From Phytoactinopolyspora endophytica (GTDB taxonomy: Bacteria; Actinomycetota; Actinomycetes; Jiangellales; Jiangellaceae): a stretch of DNA of 8,972 nucleotides. Of this stretch, positions 1 to 5,991 are shown one piece after another. The stretch lies in the NCBI RefSeq assembly GCF_004138495.1, contig NZ_ML142849.1:362491-371462 (forward strand), in the 5' to 3' direction. Numbering within the stretch: the stretch's first letter is position 1; the number at the start of each line of letters is the position of its first letter. Below the pieces are notes generated by a model. That model did not search any database and was not told where the DNA came from. It saw only the letters and a list, made by a program, of their open reading frames with translations. A program made the translations under genes and the position numbers.

Positions 1-94
1 GCCCTCGATCACGCCGGCGACCCTCCGCCCGCACCGTCAGCGCGGTCGTCGCTGTGTTCCTGACCTCGGTAGTGACGAGCGAAGGGTCCGACAT
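1..94 (-). CDS. N-terminal fragment of a probable ABC transporter permease (cut by left edge)
   Basis: An ATG two bases after the TAA of the binding-protein gene opens a frame that runs without a stop for 31 codons to the left edge. It begins MSDPSLVTTE and ends in an arginine-rich stretch (EGRRRDRG). About three quarters of its third codon positions are G or C, as expected for real coding sequence here. No membrane segment lies in the visible part. In family 5 importers the gene after the binding protein is usually a permease, and DppC-type permeases often have a hydrophilic, arginine-rich cytoplasmic N-terminus before the first helix, which this resembles. The permease call therefore rests on position and this weak resemblance only. 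No clear Shine-Dalgarno sequence precedes the ATG, so translation may be coupled to the upstream gene. Confidence 0.5.
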   Translation of the reverse strand, partial: MSDPSLVTTEVRNTATTALTVRAEGRRRDRG

Positions 95-96
95 GG

Positions 97-1686
97 TTAC
101 GACAGCATCCGGATCGTCGTCGGCTGGATGTAGTTCGGCTGATCGAACACTGCGCCCGACTGATACGTCGGGAGGATGTTGTCGATCACCGGGAAAGCGT
201 CGAAGCGCTCGATGAGTTCCTTCTCGGCTTCCTGCCAGATTTCACACGCCTCATCGGGGCTCGCGCCCCGTGCCCGCTCCACGAGGGCTTCGTACTCCGG
301 GTTGTCGACGAAGATGAAGTTCAGTCCACCGTCGTCAGGCGTCTCGCCGGCGAAGAAGGTCGACAGCACGTTCGGGCTGCCAGGGGCGATCTGAACCCAG
401 CCGGTGTCCCAGTCGAACGTCGTGTACAGCTGATCCGACCACGCGGCCGCGTCGTTTGCGGAGAGCTCGGTCGTCACTCCGAGCTCATTCCACGTCTGCT
501 GGACCAGCTCCGCAGCCGGCGCGTGTGTCGCCGTGGCCGCGTTGTAGACGAACTTGATGGTGAGAGGTTCGCCGTCCTTGACGCGCTTGCCGTCGGCCCC
601 GAGCGTCCAGCCCGCCTCGTCCAGTAGCTCCGCCGCACGGTCGAGGTCGGTGTCAGGCAGCGTCCAATTCGGCTGCTCCTCGACACACAGCAGTGGGGTC
701 TTCGTCACGAGCGAGACAGCCGGCATGCCCGTCCCGTCGGCGACGACCGAGCCGACCTCGTCACGGTCGATGGCCGTGGCAAGCGCCTCGCGCACGAGCG
801 GATCGCTGAACGGACGCCCTTCACGCTCGTTGAAGAGCATCTCGCCGACCGAGTTGCGCGTCCCGGTGTAGGTGAGGCCTTCGGCATCGAGGCGCGATCT
901 GTCGGCACCGGCGATGCTTGAAGCGTTCAGTTCACCCGACAGCAGCAGATTGGCGGCGGTGCTTTCATCACTCATCACGCGCAGCTCGATCGTATCCGGC
1001 AGTCCGACGGTGTCGCTCGTGACCTCCTCCGGCCCCCAGGTGTAGTCGTCACGCTTGGTCAGTGTGTAGGTGTCACCCGGCGTCACCTCGGTGAGGTCGA
1101 ACAGACCGGTGCTGTTGGTGGTGTCGGAGAGGATCGACGGGTCGGCGAGGCCGGCGTCGCACACCATCCTGATGGTGCCGACGCTGATCGCGAGGAAGGG
1201 GTCGTTCTCGGTGCTGGTGACCGTCAGGGTGTTGCCTTCCGCAGTCGCCGACACGTTCTCGTCGATGACCGAACCGTACGAGAACGTCGCGTTCTCCGGG
1301 TCGGCGTTGTAGTTCAGGTTGTCCGCAGCCGTCTGCGCGGTGAACGGTGTGCCGTCCGTGCAGGTGATGCCCTCTTTGAGGGTGAAGGTCGCCTCGGTAC
1401 CGTTCTCTTCCCAATCCTCGGCGAGCCACGGCAGGTACTCGCCGTCCGGCGTGACGTAGATGAGCGACTCGTAGGAGAGACTCACGAGGTCCCACGTGTC
1501 GAGCTGGACTGCCTTGAACGGGTTCAGATCGCCTGGATCGTTCCTGGCGGACTTGACGAACGTTCCGCCGGAGACGTATTCGGCCTCTGCTGAGGCCGGC
1601 GCGTCCGTGGAACCCGAGCATGACGCTAGTGTCATCGCGAGAACGACAAGTCCGGCCGTGGCCGGAATCGCAATACAGCGTTTCAT
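97..1686 (-). CDS. ABC transporter substrate-binding lipoprotein, family 5 (DppA/OppA type)
   Basis: Extracytoplasmic solute receptor of a peptide/nickel/opine-type ABC importer; it captures the substrate outside the membrane and delivers it to the permease. The 529-residue protein starts with a lipoprotein signal: MKR, a hydrophobic stretch (residues 5-21) and the lipobox L20-A21-S22-C23, after which a Ser/Ala-rich linker leads into the mature domain. Family 5 features follow: a GGTFV strand near residue 40, DPGDLNPFKA, the SYESLIYVTPDG segment, LAEDWEENG, FTLKEGITCTDGTPFTA, and the later PFSDPLVREALATAIDRDEV block. Length is normal for the family. Two cysteine pairs (the ITC and MVC segments; LLC and EAC near the C-terminus) may form disulfides. 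It sits 38 bp after the HyuA-like gene and has the strongest ribosome site in the window, which fits a receptor needed in excess over enzymes. Its ligand cannot be named; a hydantoin-like or short-peptide compound is inferred from context. Confidence 0.93.
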   Translation of the reverse strand: MKRCIAIPATAGLVVLAMTLASCSGSTDAPASAEAEYVSGGTFVKSARNDPGDLNPFKAVQLDTWDLVSLSYESLIYVTPDGEYLPWLAEDWEENGTEATFTLKEGITCTDGTPFTAQTAADNLNYNADPENATFSYGSVIDENVSATAEGNTLTVTSTENDPFLAISVGTIRMVCDAGLADPSILSDTTNSTGLFDLTEVTPGDTYTLTKRDDYTWGPEEVTSDTVGLPDTIELRVMSDESTAANLLLSGELNASSIAGADRSRLDAEGLTYTGTRNSVGEMLFNEREGRPFSDPLVREALATAIDRDEVGSVVADGTGMPAVSLVTKTPLLCVEEQPNWTLPDTDLDRAAELLDEAGWTLGADGKRVKDGEPLTIKFVYNAATATHAPAAELVQQTWNELGVTTELSANDAAAWSDQLYTTFDWDTGWVQIAPGSPNVLSTFFAGETPDDGGLNFIFVDNPEYEALVERARGASPDEACEIWQEAEKELIERFDAFPVIDNILPTYQSGAVFDQPNYIQPTTIRMLS

Positions 1687-1694
1687 TGCATTCT

Positions 1695-1701
1695 CCTCCT
1701 T
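1695..1701 (-). promoter_or_regulatory. Strong ribosome binding site of the binding-lipoprotein gene
   Basis: On the minus strand AAGGAGG, a near-perfect anti-16S match, lies 8 bases before the ATG at 1686. The other starts in the window have weak or no Shine-Dalgarno sequences, so this site both fixes the start and suggests that the receptor is made in greater amount than the enzymes encoded upstream in the same operon. Confidence 0.85.
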
Positions 1702-1717
1702 CGGGTGTTGGGGCGGT

Positions 1718-1734
1718 GCGCCGTTCAGTGGCGC
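1718..1734 (-). repeat. Small intercistronic stem-loop over the hyuA-like stop codon
   Basis: GCGCC at 1718-1722 pairs with GGCGC at 1730-1734 around a 7-base loop that contains the stop codon of the HyuA-like gene (1725-1727). No U-tract follows, so it is not an intrinsic terminator. It could be an mRNA stability or processing element that separates expression of the enzyme genes from the binding protein. A 5-bp GC stem is common by chance in DNA of this composition. Confidence 0.3.
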
Positions 1735-3308
1735 GGCGACGCGACCGCGCCGAGGTGCGTCAAAGGACCGGCGGCCTTGACCGAGACGTTCACAGCGGGG
1801 CGAGCCGTGTACGAGACGGGCGTCTCGAGCACTTCCACGACACAGACCTGGAGCGGGTCGGCGCCGGCTTGGATGGCCTTGGCGATCGCAGCTTGCGACG
1901 CCGCATCGATCGCGGTCTCGCGGTCCTCGAGATCCGCCATCTGGTCGGCGCGCCCTCCCGCGAGAGAGATCGCCGCCCCAACCGCGTTCGCGACATCGCC
2001 ATAATCGGGGCGGAGCACCTTTCCGGCGCTCGCCAGATCGTCGGGCACGAGGAATCCACCGCCACCGACGACGACCAGGGGTAGATCGAGCCGGCCGAGC
2101 GACAGCCGTTCGACCGCTTCCTCCAACCGAGCGGTCATGATCTCGAGAGCTCCGCTCAGTGCCATACGCGTCGCGTTTGAGAGACGAGGAAGCGTGCGGC
2201 CGGTGACGGAGGAACCCGCCAGGGCCGCGGCATCCGTCAGCGTCGGTGTCGAGCCACCGAACAGCAGAGCCTCTCGGTCGATGCGATAGGCGACCGAGTC
2301 CGGACCAACGCTGCCGGACGAGACGTCGACGACGGTGCCGCCGCCGATGCCGACGCTGAAGATGTCCGGCATGCGGAAGTTCGTCTGCACACCACCGATC
2401 TCACGGGGCAAGGTCGATTCGCGCGGGAAGCCGTTGACAAGCACACCGAGGTCGCTCGTGGTGCCGCCGACATCGACGACGATCGCGTGCTCGGTGTCCG
2501 AGAGGTATGCCGCACCGCGGATCGAGTTGGCCGGGCCCGAACCGATCGTCAGCACTGGGAACCGCACCGCGTAGTCAAGCGACATCAAGGTTCCGTCGTT
2601 CTGGGAGAAGAAGGTGACGGCGTCCAGGCCCTGTTCCTCGACGACGGTGAGCAGCGCGCGCGTCACGTCGTGAGCGACGCGGTGCAGGGCAGCGTTGAGG
2701 ACCGAGGCGTTCTCACGTTCCAGCAAACCGGTCGGTCCGATGTCCTGGCTGAGGAACACGCGGGCATCGTGACCGAGGTGATCGCGGATGAGCTCCTCGA
2801 CCGCGAGCTCCTGCTCGGGATACGACGGACTGAAGATCCCGCACACGGCGACGGCGTCGAAGCCTCCATCGAGTGAGTCGAGGAAACGAAGAATGCCATC
2901 ACGGTCCAGCGGTGCGATCGGCGTGCCGTCCACCATGTGGCCACCCCCGAGCATCACCGAGCCGGCGAGGACGCCGGCGGACAGATCCGCTGGCCATCCG
3001 GTCAGAGGCGGCCATTCAGTCGCCGCCGGCGCGCCCAGGCGGATCACCGCCACGCGGGCGAGACTGCGCCGGGAGACGATCGCGTTCGTGGCGTGCGTCG
3101 TCCCGAGCATGACGCGAGATACCTGGGAACGGCGATCGCCAATGTCGGCGAGGACGCGGGTTATCCCGGCGCGAATGCCGCCGATGACATCCTCCGTCGT
3201 AGCCTGCTTGGTGCTCGCGATGACGGTGCCGGAGCGATCGAGCACGACCGCATCGGTGTTGGTGCCGCCGACGTCGACGCCGATCGAAAGGTCTTTCTCG
3301 AAGCTCAT
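1725..3308 (-). CDS. Hydantoinase/oxoprolinase subunit A-like ATP-binding protein (DUF917-associated type)
   Basis: Cytoplasmic member of the hydantoinase A/5-oxoprolinase family, whose known members couple ATP hydrolysis to opening of five-membered cyclic amides such as 5-oxoproline or N-methylhydantoin. Of 527 residues, the N-terminus carries phosphate-1 motif GVDVGGTNTDAVVLD (10-24), then GTTHATNAI (69-77), QDIGPTGLLERENASVLNAAL (from 188), TIGSGPANSIRGA (254-266), phosphate-2 motif VVDVGGTTSDLGVL (277-290), FSVGIGGGT (317-325) and a C-terminal beta-rich tail with ETPVSYTARPAVNV. It is much shorter than 5-oxoprolinase (about 1,280 residues) and shorter than HyuA of the HyuAB pair (about 690); no HyuB gene is present. 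It matches the compact HyuA type found beside DUF917 genes. The ATG at 3308 is chosen because the ASKHA fold starts right after it and it overlaps the upstream TGA as ATGA, implying translational coupling. Substrate unknown. Confidence 0.88.
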   Translation of the reverse strand: MSFEKDLSIGVDVGGTNTDAVVLDRSGTVIASTKQATTEDVIGGIRAGITRVLADIGDRRSQVSRVMLGTTHATNAIVSRRSLARVAVIRLGAPAATEWPPLTGWPADLSAGVLAGSVMLGGGHMVDGTPIAPLDRDGILRFLDSLDGGFDAVAVCGIFSPSYPEQELAVEELIRDHLGHDARVFLSQDIGPTGLLERENASVLNAALHRVAHDVTRALLTVVEEQGLDAVTFFSQNDGTLMSLDYAVRFPVLTIGSGPANSIRGAAYLSDTEHAIVVDVGGTTSDLGVLVNGFPRESTLPREIGGVQTNFRMPDIFSVGIGGGTVVDVSSGSVGPDSVAYRIDREALLFGGSTPTLTDAAALAGSSVTGRTLPRLSNATRMALSGALEIMTARLEEAVERLSLGRLDLPLVVVGGGGFLVPDDLASAGKVLRPDYGDVANAVGAAISLAGGRADQMADLEDRETAIDAASQAAIAKAIQAGADPLQVCVVEVLETPVSYTARPAVNVSVKAAGPLTHLGAVASPRH

Positions 3309-4420
3309 CGGCTGCTCTTCCGCTCGAAGGGGACGTAGGGCAGGTCGTAGCCGAAGGCGCGGGGCCCGGCCAGCTGCAGGCCGCGTTCGGTGCGCCACAG
3401 CGGATCGCAAGCCCAAGCGAGAACCGACACGCGCTGCCCGAACCGCAGCATCTCGGTGGAGATCGCGTGGCCGGTCTCGGCGTCGACGATCGTGACGAGA
3501 TCTGGGACAGTGACGAGCACCTCGCCATCTTCGAGAACGACCAGATTCTCGTTCTGCAGTTCGATCCGCTGCAGCCGGCCACGATCGTCGCCGGTACCGG
3601 CGATCGTCACCGAGCCACGGACGAAACCGCCTTCGGTGCGGCGGGCGACGTCGGTGATCTTCCCTGTGACAAGCACCGAGGCCCCGAGCTCATCGGCCAT
3701 TGCGCTGACCGGGTCGGGCGAAGACAGCAGCGCGTGACCGACGCGGGTGGCACGGCTGACGGTTCCCGGGATCACCGCCCCCGGAGCGGTCTCGGCGGTG
3801 AGCAGATAATGTGCGCCGAGACAGATTCCGCCGGACGCGACCGCGCCGGCACGTGCGTGACGCTCCAGCCAGGCGAGATCGATCGTCTTGCGGATGGTGA
3901 CGTTGCCGACTACATCGCACTGGATAGAGAAGTCACACGGGACGCCGGCGACGTTCGGCGAGATCATCGTAGCCTCCGGGAACGCCCGGCCCATGCCGTC
4001 GGCGTCCAGGATCTTCACCCCGAGCCGTGCCGCCCAGCCGATCGGCGAGACACCGTTGCTGCCGCCGATCTCCGCGGGCATCAGCGCCGTGATCCGGCGG
4101 CCGGCCACCTGCTCCGACTCTCGGAGCAGCGTCTCCGCCTGCGCGGACGACGAGAGCATCTCGATGCCCACGGTGGGCGCACCGATACCCGACATCATGA
4201 TCACGGCGTCGTCCTCGGTCAGCTCGTCGACGCCGATGAGCTCCACCGGCCCGTGCTGAAGCAGCGCCCGCTCGACGATCCTCTGCGCGGTGTACACCGC
4301 ACCGCCGCCACCGGTGCCGAAGATCGCGGCTCCGGCGGCGAGCGCCGGAACGTCATCGGCGACGACGCGCGACAGTGTCTGCTGGACGGGGGGTGAAGCG
4401 GGGAGCGGGGCTGTGGCCAT
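3305..4420 (-). CDS. DUF917 / S-methyl-thiohydantoin desulfurase-type protein
   Basis: 371-residue member of the DUF917 family, now called the S-Me-THD family after S-methyl-thiohydantoin desulfurase; members typically sit beside hydantoinase A genes. Visible hallmarks: glycine-rich GTGGGG (35-40), MPAEIGGSNG (114-123), DADGMGRAFPEA (139-150), an acidic/NEN stretch with LEDGEVLVTVPDL, and the C-terminal DPLWRTERGLQLAGPRAFGYD ending close to Y-x-P-F. Conserved Glu117, Asp139, Asp141 and Glu149 are the likely functional acids, inferred from conservation rather than proven. It is the first gene of the operon and ends in a 4-bp ATGA overlap with the HyuA-like gene, consistent with the two products forming one complex. 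The ATG at 4420 is preferred to an in-frame GTG at 4453, since that upstream extension (GSGLCSYCRF) is not family-like and would cover the promoter. No Shine-Dalgarno sequence precedes this ATG, which fits a leaderless mRNA. The reaction here is unproven; a hydantoin or thiohydantoin ring substrate is the best guess. Confidence 0.87.
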   Translation of the reverse strand: MATAPLPASPPVQQTLSRVVADDVPALAAGAAIFGTGGGGAVYTAQRIVERALLQHGPVELIGVDELTEDDAVIMMSGIGAPTVGIEMLSSSAQAETLLRESEQVAGRRITALMPAEIGGSNGVSPIGWAARLGVKILDADGMGRAFPEATMISPNVAGVPCDFSIQCDVVGNVTIRKTIDLAWLERHARAGAVASGGICLGAHYLLTAETAPGAVIPGTVSRATRVGHALLSSPDPVSAMADELGASVLVTGKITDVARRTEGGFVRGSVTIAGTGDDRGRLQRIELQNENLVVLEDGEVLVTVPDLVTIVDAETGHAISTEMLRFGQRVSVLAWACDPLWRTERGLQLAGPRAFGYDLPYVPFERKSSR

Positions 4421-4426
4421 GAACCG

Positions 4427-4455
4427 ACAGTAGGAACATAGTCCCGAACCCACAA
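4427..4455 (-). promoter_or_regulatory. Probable leaderless promoter of the DUF917-hyuA-like-ABC operon
   Basis: On the minus strand a -35-like TTGTGG (4450-4455) and a -10 hexamer TACTGT (4427-4432) are separated by exactly 17 bases. TACTGT is followed by six bases and then the ATG at 4420, the spacing that places the transcription start at the start codon in actinobacterial leaderless promoters (TANNNT, 6-7 bases, RTG). There is no Shine-Dalgarno sequence in between, which supports a leaderless mRNA. The -35 overlaps a CACA-A-TGTG inverted repeat, a plausible regulator site. Confidence 0.55.
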
Positions 4456-4459
4456 TGTG
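4451..4459. repeat. CACA-A-TGTG inverted repeat over the -35 of the DUF917 promoter
   Basis: A perfect 4+1+4 palindrome in the divergent intergenic region. It overlaps the proposed -35 of the minus-strand operon and lies 22 bases before the pucR -10. Its short length means it may be chance, but its position is where an operator would act on the DUF917 promoter. Confidence 0.35.
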
Positions 4460-4469
4460 CCACTATCCC

Positions 4470-4481
4470 AGAGAAATCTCT
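4470..4481. repeat. AGAGA-AA-TCTCT palindrome directly upstream of the pucR -10
   Basis: A perfect 5+2+5 inverted repeat abutting the TAGATT hexamer at 4482. A protein bound here would cover the spacer of the pucR promoter, consistent with autoregulation. No regulator with this site is recognised. Confidence 0.4.
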
Positions 4482-4487
4482 TAGATT
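4482..4487 (+). promoter_or_regulatory. Probable -10 hexamer of the pucR gene (leaderless)
   Basis: TAGATT fits the TANNNT consensus and is followed by six bases (gtgatg) and then GTG at 4494, the geometry of a leaderless start. No convincing -35 is found at 16-19 bases upstream (the region reads tgccac), so the promoter would be weak or activator-dependent. No Shine-Dalgarno sequence precedes any of the candidate starts. Confidence 0.45.
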
Positions 4488-5975
4488 GTGATGGTGACCC
4501 AGTTCACCGTGGCACATCTACTGCAGCGGGCCGATCGCCTCGGGATGCGTCTTGTCGCCGGCCCTGTGGACGCTGCGATCGCGCGCGTCGAGGTCGTCGA
4601 ACTTCCTGACCTGCGCGATGCCACCTACGGGACGCTGGTGATCGTCCCGGGTGATGCTGCGCCTGCCCCCTACCTCGTCGATGTGGCGCTGCGCCAGGCG
4701 AGTGCGCTCGGCCTAGCGGGAGTCGTTTTCTCCAGCGGATTCACTCTCACCGAGACGGCGGGTGCCCTCGCCGAACGCGGACGTGTTCCGGTGCTCGTGT
4801 CCGAGGGGATTCGCGCCACCGATCTCGCTGTCGCCATCGATCGAGTCATCAGCGGAGGCGCCGCCGAGACGATGACACGAGCGTCCTACGCGATCGAGCA
4901 GGCCTCAGCCATCGCTGCTGATCCAGCACGCTCCGCCGACGACATGCTTGCCGCGGCCGGTGCGGCACTAGGCATCTCCTTGACGATGCAGGAGGACCCG
5001 AATGCCGCATGGACAGACCGCGCCGCGGTCTTCATCGGCGAAGTGCCGATCGGTCGTGTCGTCGCCGAGGTGACCGACCCCGCGGCGTCCTTCGCGGTTC
5101 CGATCGTCGCCTCGCTGATCTCTCGCTCGCTGCATCGTCAGATACGCGAGCGCTTCGCACCCAACCAGTCGCGCGCCGATTTGATCGTCGAGCTCGTCCT
5201 GGCCGAGGCCGCACGTGTCGACGCATTCATCGCGCCGGCCGCACGTCTGGGTCTGCCGCTGCACCTGACGCACGCGGCGGCGTGGCTGCGCCCCCGACAA
5301 CGCTTCGACCCGAACCAACGGCCTCCGCACGCCGTGGCCCCGGCAGTCGAACTGTTCGCCCTCCAGCTCGTCGAGGAGCATCCCGAGCTCTGGCACATCG
5401 CCTACATCCAGGACGACGCTCTCATCGTGAGCACTCAGGACCACGGTGCCGGCGATCATCAACGTCGACTGCGTGAGGTCGCGACGCGCATCCAGGACTA
5501 CGCGCAGACACTAGCGGGCGACGAGTGGACGTACACCCTCGGTCTCGGCACACCGCAGCCAAGCGCAGCAGGGCTGCGTCAGTCAGCGGCCGAGGCTCGA
5601 GTCGCCGCCGATTCGGCGATCGCCGCAGGACGCCTGGGCGGCGTCGAGGTCACGGATGTCACAGGACTGAGGCGGGTGCTTCTGGATTTCTATGCGTCGC
5701 CGATCAGCCGGAATCTGCTCCAGGACGTGCTGCAACCATTGGATGCGCTGGGCCCCGAACGCGCGACCACCGCCGTGCGAACGCTCGTCGCCTACCTCAG
5801 CAACCGCAATTCGCTCACGCATGCCGGGCGCGAACTCACCCTGCACCCGAACGCCGTCGGCTACCGCATGAAACGGATCAGAGAACTGCTCGATGTGGAT
5901 CTCAACGACCCGGACACCCGGTTCGCCGTCGAGCTGGCCTGCCGGGTGCGGCTGCTGGGCGGGGCGGGCACGTGA
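4488..5975 (+). CDS. PucR-family transcriptional regulator
   Basis: Cytoplasmic DNA-binding regulator of the PucR/CdaR group, which control purine, allantoin, amino-acid and other nitrogen-compound catabolism. In the 495-residue reading, residues about 8-125 form the PucR N-terminal sensory domain (FTVAHLLQRADRLGM, VEVVELPDLRD, GTLVIVPGD). A middle part (about 225-385) has the GGDEF-like fold typical of the family (SRADLIVELVLAEAARVD, LWHIAYIQDDALIVSTQD, YTLGLGTP). The C-terminus is a PucR HTH_30 domain (about 432-490): YLSNRNSLTHAGRELTLHPN, then NAVGYRMKRIRELLDVDLND. Length is normal. Three in-frame starts stand in a row, GTG 4488, ATG 4491 and GTG 4494; the -10 spacing favours 4494, which would shorten the protein by two residues. 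Divergent from the DUF917 operon and convergent with the amidohydrolase gene, it is the obvious local regulator; its effector is unknown. Confidence 0.92.
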   Translation: MMVTQFTVAHLLQRADRLGMRLVAGPVDAAIARVEVVELPDLRDATYGTLVIVPGDAAPAPYLVDVALRQASALGLAGVVFSSGFTLTETAGALAERGRVPVLVSEGIRATDLAVAIDRVISGGAAETMTRASYAIEQASAIAADPARSADDMLAAAGAALGISLTMQEDPNAAWTDRAAVFIGEVPIGRVVAEVTDPAASFAVPIVASLISRSLHRQIRERFAPNQSRADLIVELVLAEAARVDAFIAPAARLGLPLHLTHAAAWLRPRQRFDPNQRPPHAVAPAVELFALQLVEEHPELWHIAYIQDDALIVSTQDHGAGDHQRRLREVATRIQDYAQTLAGDEWTYTLGLGTPQPSAAGLRQSAAEARVAADSAIAAGRLGGVEVTDVTGLRRVLLDFYASPISRNLLQDVLQPLDALGPERATTAVRTLVAYLSNRNSLTHAGRELTLHPNAVGYRMKRIRELLDVDLNDPDTRFAVELACRVRLLGGAGT

Positions 5976-5991
5976 GTGGCACGCAGTGACA
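5976..5991. other. 16-bp convergent gap between pucR and the amidohydrolase gene
   Basis: Two convergent genes end 16 bases apart. There is no GC hairpin or T-tract, so neither gene has an obvious intrinsic terminator here; transcripts may overlap or rely on Rho. The gap contains one GTGGCAC heptamer, also present in the pucR operator-like repeat, which is probably chance. Confidence 0.5.

Larger units (their letters stand above)
4455..4517. repeat. 9-bp inverted repeat pair bracketing the pucR promoter and start
   Basis: ATGTGCCAC at 4455-4463 is the exact reverse complement of GTGGCACAT at 4509-4517. The arms are 54 bp apart centre to centre, about five helical turns, so both would face the same side of the DNA. 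One arm touches the -35 of the DUF917 promoter; the other lies just inside the pucR gene. The pucR -10 and all its candidate start codons are in between. This looks like a paired operator, possibly for PucR itself. Confidence 0.45.

Noticed and set aside
3309..3416. N-terminal extension of the HyuA-like protein from a start at 3416
   Set aside because: The extra 36 residues are the out-of-frame shadow of the DUF917 C-terminus; the fold begins just after the ATG at 3308, which forms the ATGA overlap.
3467..4396. Long plus-strand open frame of about 309 codons antisense to the DUF917 gene
   Set aside because: Its translation is rich in Arg, Asp, Gly and His without any recognisable motif, and it exactly mirrors a gene with clear family hallmarks. 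High-GC DNA commonly leaves such antisense frames open.
4421..4453. GTG start at 4453 for the DUF917 protein
   Set aside because: The added residues are not family-like and would place coding sequence over the proposed -10 and most of the promoter; ATG 4420 has ideal leaderless spacing.
5976..5991. Bidirectional terminator in the convergent gap
   Set aside because: Sixteen bases with no self-complementary stem and no T-tract on either strand.
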